Assembly: GCF_001884235.1 (NCBI RefSeq)
Contig: NZ_MAOI01000065.1
Coordinates: forward strand, 1-64,000
Reading direction: 5' to 3'
DNA from: Bacillus paramycoides
GTDB taxonomy: Bacteria > Bacillota > Bacilli > Bacillales > Bacillaceae_G
Length of the DNA: 64,000 nt
In this document: positions 16,011 to 27,377 of the stretch, in pieces
Layout: each line of letters starts with the position of its first letter
How positions within the stretch are numbered: position 1 is the stretch's first letter
Made by a program: the position numbers and the translations under genes
Notes under the pieces: generated by a model
What the model was told of the DNA's origin: nothing
The model's input: only the letters and a program-made list of their open reading frames with translations
Database searches by the model: none

Positions 16011-19000
16011 GTGAAGTTTGTGCATTTACAATGTCAAACCGTTTTTAGTTTATTAAAGAGTGCTTGTAAAATTGATGAGCTTGTCATTCGGGCGAAAGAG
16101 CTTGGATTTTCATCGCTGGCCATTACGGATGAAAATGTCATGTATGGAGTTATTCCGTTTTATAAAGCATGCAAGAAAAATGGTATACAGCCTATTATCG
16201 GCTTAACAGCCTCTATTTTTAGTGAAGAGGAAGAAAGGTCTTATCCACTCGTCTTACTCGCTGAGAATGAAATAGGCTATCAAAATTTATTAAAGATTTC
16301 TAGCAGTATTATGACGAAGTCAAAAGAGGGTATTCCGAAGAAATGGCTTGCTCATTATGCGAAAGGATTAATTGCGATTTCACCAGGGAAAGATGGGGAA
16401 ATTGAACAGTTATTATTAGAAGACAAAGAGAGTCAGGCTGAAGAAGTAGCCCGCACGTATCAAAATATGTTCGACAATTTTTATATAAGTTTACAGTATC
16501 ACGCGATTCAAGATGAACTGCTTTTGCAAGAAAAACTACCTGAATTTATTAATAAGGTAAACGTTCCAGTCGTTGCAACAAATGATGTGCGCTACATTAA
16601 TCAAAGCGATGCACTTGTTCATGAATGTTTATTATCTGTTGAGGGTGGAACGAAAATGACTGATCCAGATAGGCCGAGGATGAAAACGGATCAGTATTAT
16701 TTAAAGTCGTCGGATGAAATGGAAGCACTATTTTCTCATACTGAGGAAGCGATTCAAAACACAATAAAAATCGCGGAGCGTTGCCAAGTGGAGATTCCTT
16801 TCCAGGTAAATCAACTACCTAAGTTTCCTATTCCATCTAACGAGACAAGTGATATGTACTTGCGCCGTGTTTGTGAAGAAGGCTTGCAGAAACGATATGG
16901 CGTGCCGAAAGAAGTGCATATAAAGCGTTTGGATCATGAATTAAATGTTATTTCCCGCATGGGATTTAGTGATTATTTCCTCATTGTATGGGACTTTATG
17001 AAATATGCACATGAAAATCATATTTTAACAGGACCAGGACGTGGATCAGCAGCTGGTTCGCTCGTTTCTTATGTATTGGAAATTACAGATATTGATCCGA
17101 TTGAATATGACTTATTATTTGAAAGGTTTTTAAATCCTGAACGTGTGACGCTTCCAGATATTGATATTGATTTTCCAGATATAAGACGTGATGAGATGAT
17201 TCGATATGTGAAAGATAAATATGGTCAGCTTCGTGTTGCACAAATTGTAACGTTCGGAACCCTTGCAGCAAAAGCTGCAATTAGGGACATTGCTCGTGTA
17301 ATGGGGCTACCGCCAAGAGATATTGACATATTTTCAAAACTTATTCCATCAAAGCTTGGTATAACATTAAAAGATGCATATGAGGAATCACAATCACTCC
17401 GTGAGTTTATACAAGGGAACCTTTTGCATGAGCGTGTGTTTGAAATTGCAAAACGTGTAGAGGGATTACCGCGGCATACGTCTATTCATGCAGCTGGCGT
17501 TATTATGAGCCAAGAACCGTTAACGGGGAGTGTAGCAATCCAAGAAGGGCATAACGATGTTTATGTTACGCAATATCCAGCTGATGTATTAGAAGAACTT
17601 GGCCTGTTAAAGATGGACTTTTTAGGTTTACGTAATTTAACGTTACTTGAAAATATTATGAAGTTTATCGTTAAAAAAACGGGGGAACAAATTGATATAA
17701 GAAATCTACCTCTTCAAGATGAAAAGACGTTTCAATTGTTAGGGAGAGGGGATACAACAGGTGTATTCCAGCTTGAATCAGGTGGTATGCGAAATGTACT
17801 TCGCGGGTTAAAACCGAATGAATTTGAAGACATAGTCGCTGTTAACTCGTTATACAGACCAGGACCGATGGAACAAATTCCAACCTTTATTGAATCGAAG
17901 CATGGAAAAAGAGGAATTGAATATTTACATCCAGATTTAAAGCCGATTTTAGAACGAACATACGGCGTAATTGTATACCAAGAACAAATTATGCAAATCG
18001 CATCGAAGTTAGCTGGATTTTCGCTCGGAGAAGCGGATTTACTGCGCCGTGCAGTGAGTAAAAAGAATCGTGATATTTTAGATCAAGAACGTAAACATTT
18101 TGTTCAAGGTTGTTTGAAAAACGGATACGACGAGACATCATCAGAACAAATTTATGATTTAATTGTAAGATTTGCGAATTACGGTTTTAACCGAAGTCAC
18201 GCTGTAGCTTACAGTATGATCGGATATCAGCTTGCATACTTAAAAGCCAATTATACGCTGGAATTTATGACAGCATTATTATCAAGTGCAATTGGTAATG
18301 AAGATAAGATTGTGCAGTATATACGAGAAACGAAGCGGAAAGGTTTTCACGTCTTACCGCCGTCTCTTCAGAGAAGTGGTTACAATTTCCAAATAGAAGG
18401 AAATGCGATTCGTTATAGTTTACTTTCGATTCGGAATATCGGAATGGCTACAGTGACGGCGTTATTGGAAGAACGAGAGAACAAAATGTTCGAAGATTTA
18501 TTTGAATTTTGTCTTCGTATGCCATCAAAGTTTGTCACAGAGCGAAATTTAGAGGCTTTCGTCTGGTCTGGATGTTTTGACGATTTTGGTGTTTCGAGGA
18601 CGACTTTATGGAAAAGTCTTAAAGGGGCGTTAGAGTACGCAAACCTTGCACGTGATTTAGGAGATGCTGTTCCGAAATCAAAATACGTACAAGGAGAAGA
18701 GCTATCCTTTATTGAACAGTTAAATAAAGAGAAGGAAGCACTCGGTTTTTATCTATCTAGCTATCCGACAGCGCAGTATGTGAAGTTAGGAAAAGAATTA
18801 GAAATTCCATCTCTTGCTCAGGCGATGCGACATAAGAAAAAAGTACAAAGGGCAATCGTATATATAACAAGTGTGAAAGTTATTCGTACGAAAAAGTTAC
18901 AAAAGATGGCGTTTATTACATTCTGTGATCAAAATGATGAAATGGAAGCTGTTCTTTTCCCGGAAACATATATACATTTTTCAAACAGGCTACAAGAAGG

Positions 19001-19337
19001 AGAAATTGTTTTAGTTGATGGCACGATTGAGCAAAGAAATCATAAGTTACAATGGATTGTGAATGGACTATATCCGCTAGAAGAAATGGATGTTTATGAA
19101 GAGATGAAAGAAGCGTCTGTTTACGTGAAGTTGCCGTCTCAGTATGAAAAAAAGCTTGTAAATCAAGTTACAAAAACATTGTTTGACTATTCAGGTTTTG
19201 CGAAAGTACTAATTTATTATGAAAAGGAACATAAAATGGTACAATTATCTCGAAGTTTATCAATTCATCCAAGTGAAGAATGTTTAGGAGCACTTCGTGA
19301 AATTGTCGGTGACGAAAATGTCGTTGTGAAAATATAA
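16011..19337 (+). CDS. dnaE: DNA polymerase III alpha subunit DnaE (1108 aa)
   Basis: Error-prone-capable replicative polymerase that extends RNA primers on the lagging strand in Firmicutes, alongside PolC. PHP domain at about 1-210 (FVHLQCQTVFSLLKSACKIDEL), polymerase core with GPGRGSAAGSLVSYVL (about 343-358) and catalytic acidic PDIDIDFPD (about 379-387), finger and tandem HhH region, and a C-terminal OB-fold (about 950-1040). Some metal-binding PHP histidines of proofreading-type PHP domains are replaced, as in other Bacillus DnaE. GTG start at 16011. Full length. Confidence 0.97.
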   Translation: MKFVHLQCQTVFSLLKSACKIDELVIRAKELGFSSLAITDENVMYGVIPFYKACKKNGIQPIIGLTASIFSEEEERSYPLVLLAENEIGYQNLLKISSSIMTKSKEGIPKKWLAHYAKGLIAISPGKDGEIEQLLLEDKESQAEEVARTYQNMFDNFYISLQYHAIQDELLLQEKLPEFINKVNVPVVATNDVRYINQSDALVHECLLSVEGGTKMTDPDRPRMKTDQYYLKSSDEMEALFSHTEEAIQNTIKIAERCQVEIPFQVNQLPKFPIPSNETSDMYLRRVCEEGLQKRYGVPKEVHIKRLDHELNVISRMGFSDYFLIVWDFMKYAHENHILTGPGRGSAAGSLVSYVLEITDIDPIEYDLLFERFLNPERVTLPDIDIDFPDIRRDEMIRYVKDKYGQLRVAQIVTFGTLAAKAAIRDIARVMGLPPRDIDIFSKLIPSKLGITLKDAYEESQSLREFIQGNLLHERVFEIAKRVEGLPRHTSIHAAGVIMSQEPLTGSVAIQEGHNDVYVTQYPADVLEELGLLKMDFLGLRNLTLLENIMKFIVKKTGEQIDIRNLPLQDEKTFQLLGRGDTTGVFQLESGGMRNVLRGLKPNEFEDIVAVNSLYRPGPMEQIPTFIESKHGKRGIEYLHPDLKPILERTYGVIVYQEQIMQIASKLAGFSLGEADLLRRAVSKKNRDILDQERKHFVQGCLKNGYDETSSEQIYDLIVRFANYGFNRSHAVAYSMIGYQLAYLKANYTLEFMTALLSSAIGNEDKIVQYIRETKRKGFHVLPPSLQRSGYNFQIEGNAIRYSLLSIRNIGMATVTALLEERENKMFEDLFEFCLRMPSKFVTERNLEAFVWSGCFDDFGVSRTTLWKSLKGALEYANLARDLGDAVPKSKYVQGEELSFIEQLNKEKEALGFYLSSYPTAQYVKLGKELEIPSLAQAMRHKKKVQRAIVYITSVKVIRTKKLQKMAFITFCDQNDEMEAVLFPETYIHFSNRLQEGEIVLVDGTIEQRNHKLQWIVNGLYPLEEMDVYEEMKEASVYVKLPSQYEKKLVNQVTKTLFDYSGFAKVLIYYEKEHKMVQLSRSLSIHPSEECLGALREIVGDENVVVKI

Positions 19338-19393
19338 TGGACAATTTCCCTACACTTCGATTATTATAGTAGTAGTGTTCGTGGTCAGACCAC
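19338..19393 (+). promoter_or_regulatory. Promoter of ytsJ with a FadR/GntR-type operator
   Basis: TGGACA (19338-19343) and TATTAT (19362-19367) are 18 bases apart. The palindrome GTGGTCAGACCAC at 19381-19393 lies about 10 bases past the expected start of transcription. TGGTNNNACCA is the pattern bound by FadR-subfamily GntR regulators (PdhR, LldR, FadR). A GntR regulator gene sits directly behind ytsJ, so it is the prime candidate. Binding here would block elongation or initiation. Confidence 0.55.
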
Positions 19394-19440
19394 TTGGAGA
19401 AATTGATATCAGCAAGAATAATTTGAGGAGAGTGGATAGT

Positions 19441-20679
19441 TTGTCAACACTTCGTGAAGAAGCACTTCACATGCATAAAGTGCATCAAGGAAAATTAGAA
19501 ACTGTATCAAAAGTAAAAGTAGAAAATGCAAAAGATTTAAGTCTTGCATATTCTCCAGGGGTAGCAGAGCCTTGTAAAGAAATTTATGACGATAAAAGTA
19601 AGGTATATGAATATACAATGAAGGGAAATATGGTAGCAGTTGTGACAGATGGAACGGCTGTACTTGGTCTTGGTAACATTGGACCTGAAGCATCTCTTCC
19701 AGTAATGGAAGGTAAAGCTGTATTATTCAAGAGCTTTGCTGGTGTAGATGCATTCCCAATTGCCTTAAATACAAACGATGTAGATAAAATTGTTGAAACT
19801 GTAAAATTAATGGAGCCAACTTTTGGTGGTGTAAACTTAGAAGATATCGCAGCACCAAATTGCTTCATTATTGAAGAACGTTTGAAAAAAGAGACAAATA
19901 TTCCTATCTTCCATGATGATCAACACGGAACAGCTATCGTAACAGTAGCAGGCCTTGTGAACGCGCTGAAATTAGTTGGGAAGAAAATGTCTGACATTAA
20001 AGTTGTCGCAAATGGCGCAGGTGCAGCAGGTATTGCAATCATTAAACTTTTATATCGCTATGGTGTACGTGACGTTATTATGTGTGACCGTAAAGGTGCG
20101 ATTTATGAAGGTCGTCCTGTCGGTATGAATCCCGTGAAGGATGAAGTTGCAAAATATACAAATAAGAATCGTATAGAAGGTTCTTTAGCTGACGTTGTAA
20201 AAGGTACGGACGTATTCATTGGTGTATCTGCAGAAGGTGCATTAACGGAGGAGATGGTTCGTACAATGAATGACGATGCGATTATTTTCGCAATGGCGAA
20301 TCCGGTTCCAGAAATTATGCCAGAATTGGCAAAAGCAGCGGGCGCAGCTGTTGTTGGAACAGGTCGTTCTGACTTCCCGAACCAAGTAAATAATGTACTA
20401 GCGTTCCCTGGTATTTTCCGCGGTGCACTTGATGTACATGCGACACAAATTAATGAAGAAATGAAGATGGCAGCTGTACAAGCCATTGCAGAGCTTGTAT
20501 CAGAGGATGAGTTGAATGCAGACCATATCATTCCAGCGCCGTTTGACGCGCGTGTAGCGCCTCAAGTAGCGGCTTACGTTGCGAGAGCAGCAATGGAGAC
20601 AGGAGTAGCTCGCCGTCAAGTAGATCCAAATGAAGTCGCTGAGAAAACAAAACAATTAGCGCTGATTGGTAAAGAATAA
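19441..20679 (+). CDS. ytsJ: NAD(P)-dependent malic enzyme YtsJ (412 aa)
   Basis: Oxidative decarboxylation of malate to pyruvate. YtsJ of B. subtilis prefers NADP and balances NADPH. Malic domain at about 15-145 with SLAYSPGVAEPCKEI and the active-site lysine in GKAVLFKSFAGVD; NAD-binding domain from about 160 with FHDDQHGTAIV and ANGAGAAGIAI (Rossmann). TTG at 19441 follows GAGGAG at 19425-19430, and the protein then starts as in the orthologue. The longer frame from 19375 includes the operator. The GntR gene follows after 14 bases. Confidence 0.95.
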   Translation: MSTLREEALHMHKVHQGKLETVSKVKVENAKDLSLAYSPGVAEPCKEIYDDKSKVYEYTMKGNMVAVVTDGTAVLGLGNIGPEASLPVMEGKAVLFKSFAGVDAFPIALNTNDVDKIVETVKLMEPTFGGVNLEDIAAPNCFIIEERLKKETNIPIFHDDQHGTAIVTVAGLVNALKLVGKKMSDIKVVANGAGAAGIAIIKLLYRYGVRDVIMCDRKGAIYEGRPVGMNPVKDEVAKYTNKNRIEGSLADVVKGTDVFIGVSAEGALTEEMVRTMNDDAIIFAMANPVPEIMPELAKAAGAAVVGTGRSDFPNQVNNVLAFPGIFRGALDVHATQINEEMKMAAVQAIAELVSEDELNADHIIPAPFDARVAPQVAAYVARAAMETGVARRQVDPNEVAEKTKQLALIGKE

Positions 20680-20693
20680 GCGAGGAATTCCCA

Positions 20694-21338
20694 TTGACAT
20701 CATCAAATACAAAAGTATATCTCGAAATTGTAAAAAAGATCCGTTCCATTATGGAAGAGGATGGTTTAGTAGCGGGGGATCGTTTGCCGTCTGAGCGTGA
20801 GTTAAGTTCACGTTTAAACGTTGGACGTTCCTCTGTAAGAGAAGCATTGCGTGCTTTAGAATTGGTAGGGTTAATTGAAACAAGACGCGGTGAGGGGACG
20901 TTTATTCGAAACTTTTACGATAACGGTCTTGTACAATTAATTGCTCCGTTTCTACTGCAAGATGAGAAAACAATTCGTGATTTATTACAAACAAAACGAT
21001 TGCTTGAGAAAGATATGATTCGCATTGTATGTAATTTACCGAAAGAAGCGTTTTCTAAAGTGCTAAGTAAATTACACCAAGTGCTTGAAGAAAACGCAAG
21101 TTCAATTCCGATGCTTCATCAAACGTTCTTTAAAACACTTATTGAACAAGTCGATAATTATTTACTATATCGCATTTGGATGATCGTAAATGATTACGTT
21201 GCAACTCTTTCTTGTGAAGTTTCAGGAGATTCTATCGAATTGTATAGAAAACTGTATGCTACTTTGGAAGTGAAACAAGAAAATGATGCGTTAAAAATTT
21301 ACGATGAATTAGTAGAGAATATACAGTTTCACTCGTAA
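20694..21338 (+). CDS. GntR-family regulator, FadR-like (214 aa)
   Basis: N-terminal winged helix (about 8-75): IRSIMEEDGLVAGDRLPSERELSSRLNVGRSSVREALRALELVGLIETRRGEGTFI, the standard GntR signature. The C-terminal helical domain (about 90-214) is FCD/FadR-like but short, so the ligand is not evident. TTG start at 20694, preceded by GAGGAA. It lies between malic enzyme and accDA, 14 bases behind ytsJ, and ends at a terminator before accD. A role in linking malate/pyruvate and fatty-acid precursor supply is inference supported by the palindrome at 19381. Confidence 0.9.
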   Translation: MTSSNTKVYLEIVKKIRSIMEEDGLVAGDRLPSERELSSRLNVGRSSVREALRALELVGLIETRRGEGTFIRNFYDNGLVQLIAPFLLQDEKTIRDLLQTKRLLEKDMIRIVCNLPKEAFSKVLSKLHQVLEENASSIPMLHQTFFKTLIEQVDNYLLYRIWMIVNDYVATLSCEVSGDSIELYRKLYATLEVKQENDALKIYDELVENIQFHS

Positions 21339-21447
21339 TGTATAAAATTTGTCGAAATGACCATGACACGTTATGACAAACATTCTACCGCATAGCGGTT
21401 AAAGTTAAACGTAAAGAGAGAGGTTATTAGACAGATTGAGAAGATAA

Positions 21448-21490
21448 GGCTAACATCAAACTTTGGTGTTAGCCCCATTTTCTTCTTACG
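21448..21490 (+). terminator. Terminator behind the GntR gene
   Basis: GGCTAACATCAAA (21448-21460) pairs with TTTGGTGTTAGCC (21462-21474) with one G-T wobble; a T-rich stretch follows. It separates ytsJ-gntR from accDA. Confidence 0.65.
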
Positions 21491-21523
21491 CTAACCTTAG
21501 CTCTCAATGAAGGGGGTCAAATT

Positions 21524-22393
21524 GTGCTAAGAGATTTATTCGTGAAAAAGAAAAAGTACGCTGCAATACCTTCAGAACAAGTACGAAAAGATGTACCAGA
21601 TGGCGTTATGACAAAATGTCCGAAATGTAAAAAAATCATGTATACGAAAGAGCTTCTTAAGAATTTAAAAGTATGCGTAAATTGTGGATATCATCATCCA
21701 ATGAATGCATGGGAACGTCTTGACAGTATATTGGACGAAGGTTCATTTCGTGAGTATGACAAAGAGATGGTTTCATTAAATCCACTTGAGTTTCCAGGAT
21801 ATGAAGAGAAACTAGAAAACGATCGTAAGAAGACTGAATTGAATGAAGCGGTTGTAACTGGTGAAGGAACAATTGATGACATGCTTGTTGTTGTTGCAGT
21901 AATGGATTCTCGTTTTCGAATGGGCAGCATGGGCTCTGTTGTAGGAGAAAAAATTGCCCGTGCAGTTGAAAAGGCATACGACTTACAAGTTCCATTTATT
22001 ATCTTTACTGCGTCGGGTGGTGCCCGTATGCAAGAAGGGATATTAAGTTTAATGCAAATGGCGAAAACAAGCGTAGCTTTGAAAAAGCATAGTAATGCAG
22101 GAGGGTTATTTATTTCTGTTATGACTCACCCGACGACAGGCGGGGTTTCAGCGAGTTTCGCTTCACTTGGTGATTATAATCTTGCAGAACCAGGTGCACT
22201 TATCGGATTTGCTGGTAGACGTGTAATTGAACAAACAGTGCGTGAGAAACTGCCGGAAGATTTCCAAACGGCAGAGTTTTTACTAGAGCACGGTCAATTA
22301 GATGCGGTGGTGCATCGTGATGATATGAGAGAATCACTCCGTAAGATTTTAGAAGTTCATCAAGGAGGGGAAATGGCTGTATGGCAGAGCTAG
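21524..22393 (+). CDS. accD: Acetyl-CoA carboxylase carboxyltransferase beta subunit (289 aa)
   Basis: With AccA it transfers the carboxyl group from carboxybiotin to acetyl-CoA, making malonyl-CoA for fatty acids. The N-terminal C4 zinc finger (CPKCKK ... CVNCGYHH, about residues 28-50) is present, followed by the crotonase-type core with [10 protein letters not shown] and [15 protein letters not shown] start at 21524 behind AAGGGGGTC. The end overlaps accA by 13 bases, so the two subunits are coupled in 1:1 amounts. Confidence 0.97.
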   Translation: MLRDLFVKKKKYAAIPSEQVRKDVPDGVMTKCPKCKKIMYTKELLKNLKVCVNCGYHHPMNAWERLDSILDEGSFREYDKEMVSLNPLEFPGYEEKLENDRKKTELNEAVVTGEGTIDDMLVVVAVMDSRFRMGSMGSVVGEKIARAVEKAYDLQVPFIIFTASGGARMQEGILSLMQMAKTSVALKKHSNAGGLFISVMTHPTTGGVSASFASLGDYNLAEPGALIGFAGRRVIEQTVREKLPEDFQTAEFLLEHGQLDAVVHRDDMRESLRKILEVHQGGEMAVWQS

Positions 22394-23355
22394 AATTTGA
22401 GAAACCAGTTGTTGAGCTAAGAAATAAGATTCGCGAACTGAAAGACTATACGAAAAACAGCCAGATGGACTTCAGTGAGGAGATTCGTATTTTGGAAGAC
22501 AAGCTAGAACATTTAGAGGAAGATATATACGGCAATATGAAAGTATGGGACCGTGTTCAAATTGCTCGTCATGCAGAACGACCGACAACGCTTGATTATA
22601 TTGAGCACTTATTTACTGATTTTTTTGAATGTCATGGAGATCGCCTATTTGGCGATGATGCAGCGATTGTCGGCGGCATTGCGAAATATAAGGGAATGCC
22701 TGTAACTGTAATTGGGCATCAACGCGGAAAAGATACGAAAGAAAATATTCGTCGTAATTTTGGGATGCCTCATCCAGAAGGATATCGAAAAGCACTGCGT
22801 TTAATGAAACAAGCGGAAAAGTTCAATCGTCCAATTATTTGTTTCATTGATACGAAGGGAGCTTATCCTGGTAAAGCAGCTGAAGAGCGTGGTCAAAGTG
22901 AAGCTATTGCCCGTAATTTATTTGAAATGGCCGGTTTAACTGTACCTGTTATTTGTATTGTTATCGGTGAAGGTGGTAGTGGTGGTGCGCTAGGTCTTGG
23001 AGTAGGAGATTACATTCATATGCTAGAAAATTCCACTTATTCTGTTATTACACCAGAGGGTGCGGCAGCAATTCTTTGGAAAGACGCTGGAAAAGCGAAA
23101 GAGGCTGCAGAAGCGATGAGAATTACAGCATTAGATTTGAAAGAATTAGGTGTAATTGACGAAATAATTCCAGAAGCTCGAGGCGGGGCGCATCGTAATG
23201 TTTTGAAACAATCAGAAAATATAGATTTAATGCTTAGAAAAACTTTTGAACAATTAAGCGGAATTTCGAAAGATGAATTAATCGAAAAACGTTATGAAAA
23301 ATATATGAAAATTGGGCAAGTTTCGTTTTCAAACGCTTCCATTTGGATAAAATAA
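22381..23355 (+). CDS. accA: Acetyl-CoA carboxylase carboxyltransferase alpha subunit (324 aa)
   Basis: Partner of AccD. N-terminal helical part (about 1-60, with charged coiled-coil character), then the crotonase-like core with [31 protein letters not shown] and [15 protein letters not shown]. Start lies within the end of accD with AAGGAGGGG upstream. Full length. It ends the accDA operon before a terminator-like hairpin. Confidence 0.97.
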   Translation: MAELEFEKPVVELRNKIRELKDYTKNSQMDFSEEIRILEDKLEHLEEDIYGNMKVWDRVQIARHAERPTTLDYIEHLFTDFFECHGDRLFGDDAAIVGGIAKYKGMPVTVIGHQRGKDTKENIRRNFGMPHPEGYRKALRLMKQAEKFNRPIICFIDTKGAYPGKAAEERGQSEAIARNLFEMAGLTVPVICIVIGEGGSGGALGLGVGDYIHMLENSTYSVITPEGAAAILWKDAGKAKEAAEAMRITALDLKELGVIDEIIPEARGGAHRNVLKQSENIDLMLRKTFEQLSGISKDELIEKRYEKYMKIGQVSFSNASIWIK

Positions 23356-23356
23356 G

Positions 23357-23393
23357 AAAAGCGTGCGTTCCTCTTCGCGAATGCACGTTTTTA
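23357..23393 (+). terminator. Terminator behind accA
   Basis: CGTGCGTTC (23362-23370) and GAATGCACG (23379-23387), one G-T pair, then TTTTT. Confidence 0.75.
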
Positions 23394-23477
23394 TTATGAA
23401 AAGACACATCTTCTCCATTGTGTTTTTATATTTTTTCGTGTTATTTTATTATAAGGCAAATAATCTTTATGAGGTGA

Positions 23478-24443
<966 letters not shown>

Positions 24444-24496
24444 TCGGCTTAATGTCAGATATTTGGGAACGGTTTCATAATTTTCGGAGGTGCAAT

Positions 24497-26254
24497 ATGC
24501 GTAAAACTAAAATTGTATGTACTATAGGTCCTGCTAGTGAAAGTATTGAGAAATTAGAACAATTAATCGAAGCGGGTATGAACGTTGCTCGTTTAAACTT
24601 CTCTCACGGTAGCCATGAAGAGCACGGAGCTCGTATTAAAAACATTCGTGAAGCTTCAAAGAAAACTGGTAAAACAGTTGGTATTTTACTTGATACAAAA
24701 GGTCCAGAAATCCGTACTCACGACTTCGTAGACGGACAAGCTGAGCTTGTAACAGGTGCAGAAGTAGTTCTTTCTACTGAACAAGTATTAGGAACTGCAG
24801 AGAAGTTCTCTGTATCTTATGCTGGTCTTTATGATGATGTAGACCCAGGTTCTCGCATTCTAATCGATGACGGTCTTATCGAACTAGAAGTAATCGAGAA
24901 AGCTGACGGAAACATCCGTACAAAAGTATTAAACAGCGGAACTGTAAAAAATAAAAAAGGTGTTAACGTACCAAACGTAAGCATTAAGCTTCCTGGTATC
25001 ACTGAAAAAGACGTTAAAGATATCGTTTTCGGTATCGAACAAAAAGTTGATTTCATCGCAGCATCTTTCGTACGTAAAGCATCTGACGTATTAGAAATCC
25101 GTGAATTATTAGAAGAGCATAACGCTCAGTATATCCAAATCGTACCAAAAATCGAAAACCAAGAAGGTATCGACAATATCGATTCAATCTTAGAAGTTTC
25201 TGACGGTTTAATGGTAGCTCGTGGTGATATGGGTGTAGAAATTCCACCAGAAGAAGTACCATTAGTGCAAAAACGTCTAATCAAAAAATGTAACGTATTA
25301 GGCAAACCAGTTATTACTGCAACGCAAATGTTAGATTCTATGCAACGTAACCCACGTCCAACTCGTGCGGAAGCAAGTGACGTAGCAAACGCAATCTTCG
25401 ATGGTACAGATGCAATCATGCTTTCAGGTGAAACTGCTGCGGGTCAATACCCTGTAGAAGCTGTAACAATGATGGCTAACATTGCAGTACGTGTTGAAAA
25501 ATCATTACAATATGAAGATATGTTCAAAAAACGTATTAAAGAGTTCACTCCAACAATTACAGATGCAATTAGCCAATCTGTTGCGCACACAGCACTTGCT
25601 CTTGATGTAGCTGCAATCGTAGCTCCAACAGAAAGTGGATATACTGCGAAAATGATCTCTAAATACCGTCCGAAATCTCCAATCGTAGCTGTAACATCTG
25701 ACGAGCAAGTAGGACGTCGTCTTGCACTTGTTTGGGGTGTTCAAGCGTTTATGGCTGGAAAACGTGCAGCTTCTACTGACGAAATGTTAGATACTGCAAT
25801 TCAAACAGGTATGGATGCAGGTCTAATTGGACTTGGAGATACTGTAGTAATCACTGCTGGTGTTCCAGTTGCTGAAACTGGTACAACAAACTTAATGAAA
25901 ATCCACGTTGTTGGTGAAGAAGTTGCTAAAGGGCAAGGTATCGGTCGTAAAGCTGCAAAAGGTAAAGTAGTTGTAGCGAAAACAGCTGCTGAAGCTGTAG
26001 CGAACGTAAACAAAGGTGATATCCTTGTTACTACAAGCACTGATAAAGATATGATTCCTGCAATTGAAAAAGCTGCTGCTCTAGTAGTTGAAGAAGGTGG
26101 CTTAACAAGCCATGCAGCTGTTGTAGGTGTATCAATCGGTATTCCTGTTATCGTTGGTGTAAACGGCGTAACAACAACTTTAAAAAATGGCCAAGAAGTA
26201 ACAGTTGATGCAGCACGCGGAATTGTTTATAATGGACATGCGGAAGTGCTATAA
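24497..26254 (+). CDS. pyk: Pyruvate kinase with C-terminal PEP-utilising domain (585 aa)
   Basis: Converts PEP and ADP to pyruvate and ATP. TIM barrel at about 1-70 and 170-340 with substrate motif [10 protein letters not shown] and [13 protein letters not shown] domain at about 70-165, allosteric C domain at about 355-470. The extra domain (about 480-585, [21 protein letters not shown]) is the phosphohistidine-type PEP-utilising domain with T-S-H-A, typical of Bacillus pyruvate kinases. ATG at 24497 follows CGGAGGTG; the frame opens further upstream without a site. Confidence 0.98.
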   Translation: MRKTKIVCTIGPASESIEKLEQLIEAGMNVARLNFSHGSHEEHGARIKNIREASKKTGKTVGILLDTKGPEIRTHDFVDGQAELVTGAEVVLSTEQVLGTAEKFSVSYAGLYDDVDPGSRILIDDGLIELEVIEKADGNIRTKVLNSGTVKNKKGVNVPNVSIKLPGITEKDVKDIVFGIEQKVDFIAASFVRKASDVLEIRELLEEHNAQYIQIVPKIENQEGIDNIDSILEVSDGLMVARGDMGVEIPPEEVPLVQKRLIKKCNVLGKPVITATQMLDSMQRNPRPTRAEASDVANAIFDGTDAIMLSGETAAGQYPVEAVTMMANIAVRVEKSLQYEDMFKKRIKEFTPTITDAISQSVAHTALALDVAAIVAPTESGYTAKMISKYRPKSPIVAVTSDEQVGRRLALVWGVQAFMAGKRAASTDEMLDTAIQTGMDAGLIGLGDTVVITAGVPVAETGTTNLMKIHVVGEEVAKGQGIGRKAAKGKVVVAKTAAEAVANVNKGDILVTTSTDKDMIPAIEKAAALVVEEGGLTSHAAVVGVSIGIPVIVGVNGVTTTLKNGQEVTVDAARGIVYNGHAEVL

Positions 26255-26264
26255 GAAGTAATAC

Positions 26265-26296
26265 GGAGAGAAGGAGCGGAGTCCTTCTCTTTTTTT
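26265..26296 (+). terminator. Terminator of pfkA-pyk
   Basis: AGAGAAGGA (26267-26275) and TCCTTCTCT (26282-26290) followed by TTTTTT. Confidence 0.9.
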
Positions 26297-26497
26297 TACA
26301 CAAAAAAGGGTAGAGATAGCTTTAAATACCTGAAATCGCTTTGGAAAACGTTTGTTATAATGTTTAATGGCCGAAGATTATTTATCTTTTGTAGAGCTTA
26401 TATGAGCGTTGTGAGAGGCTTATAAAGCCATGATAGATGTGATGAGGGAGAGGCGATATTTGAGCCTTTTGAATGAAATATGAAGGAGTGTGGAGTT

Positions 26498-26887
26498 ATG
26501 AAGTGGTTACTATGCTTGCTTATTTTAATACCGGCGATTGAGATTACGGTATTAATTGTGTCGAGTCATGTAATAGGTTTATGGTCTACGTTCGCTATGA
26601 TTGTATTTACGGGTATTGTAGGTGTATATTTGGCGAAACGACAAGGGTTTAAAGTGCTTAGAGAGATTCAATTTAGGTTAAATAGAGGAGAAATGCCGGG
26701 TGATGCGGTTCTAGATGGTATTTTTATATTCGTAGGAGGTATTCTTTTGGTGTTACCGGGATACGTAACGGATATACTTGGTTTTATCTTTGTTGTTCCT
26801 GCGACGAGGGCTTTATTAAAACCGCTTGTTATGAAGTGGATTGATTGGAAATTTAGAAAGAGAACTACTATTATTGTTCAAAAATAA
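26498..26887 (+). CDS. fxsA: FxsA-family membrane protein (129 aa)
   Basis: Polytopic inner-membrane protein with helices at about 3-22, 28-47 and 68-95 and the family block VFTGIVGVYLAKRQGFKVLREIQ. E. coli FxsA affects phage exclusion by F; the Bacillus role is unknown. ATG at 26498 has AAGGAGTG upstream. It stands between pyk and ytvI as in B. subtilis. Confidence 0.9.
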   Translation: MKWLLCLLILIPAIEITVLIVSSHVIGLWSTFAMIVFTGIVGVYLAKRQGFKVLREIQFRLNRGEMPGDAVLDGIFIFVGGILLVLPGYVTDILGFIFVVPATRALLKPLVMKWIDWKFRKRTTIIVQK

Positions 26888-26922
26888 AGCGTGGATCATA
26901 ATGATCCACGCTTTATTTTTTT
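26882..26922. terminator. Terminator of fxsA
   Basis: Perfect 18-bp inverted repeat (26882-26899 with 26901-26918) spanning the stop codon, followed by TTTT. Confidence 0.9.
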
Positions 26923-27377
26923 GTTTGTTAATTATGGCTGCTTAGACTTCAGTTGGAATACGAGTTTTTTGTGAAAGTTAGATTGTTGTCAGCTGATAAT
27001 CAATAGGGATAGAGAGTGGTTCTTGTAAATTAAATGTTTACTTTAGGGAATGTTCTTTCCTCTGTCGAGGTTTGATTAGTGTAAAGAAGATAGGTGAGGG
27101 GAGGAAAACTACTGATTAAAAGGGTCCCCTACCTCATTTTGTATATTTATTCATTTACATAAAAAGTAATAAATGTAAGTAATAATTATAGGATAAATAG
27201 AATAAAAATGTAATTTCAACCTAAAACATGCGTTTTTTATGCAAAAAATAAGAGAATTATCCTTTTTTAGGAAATTCTCTTTCGGATGTAGTTAGTACAA
27301 AAAAGTACAGTGAATAATCAGTGGGAAATTCCCACTGATTACAGTTAATTTTTTTATTGTGTATGAATTAGAAAATA
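26923..27377. other. Intergenic stretch of about 450 bases with several hairpins
   Basis: No gene with a credible start and ribosome binding site seen. It holds a bulged stem at about 27093-27135 (AGGTGAGGGGA / TCCCCTACCT), an A/T-rich hairpin at 27249-27283 (AGAGAATT..AATTCTCT) and the perfect stem at 27316-27340, which shares its AATCAGTGG/CCACTGATT arms with the hairpins near 13885 and 59836. Confidence 0.5.
27316..27340. repeat. Solo hairpin related to the dispersed repeat
   Basis: AATCAGTGGG (27316-27325) and CCCACTGATT (27331-27340), a perfect 10-bp stem with loop AAATT. It may serve as terminator of ytvI, which ends 38 bases away on the opposite strand. Confidence 0.5.

Noticed and set aside
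20103-20531. 142-codon minus-strand ORF in ytsJ
   Set aside because: Antisense shadow within a conserved enzyme gene.
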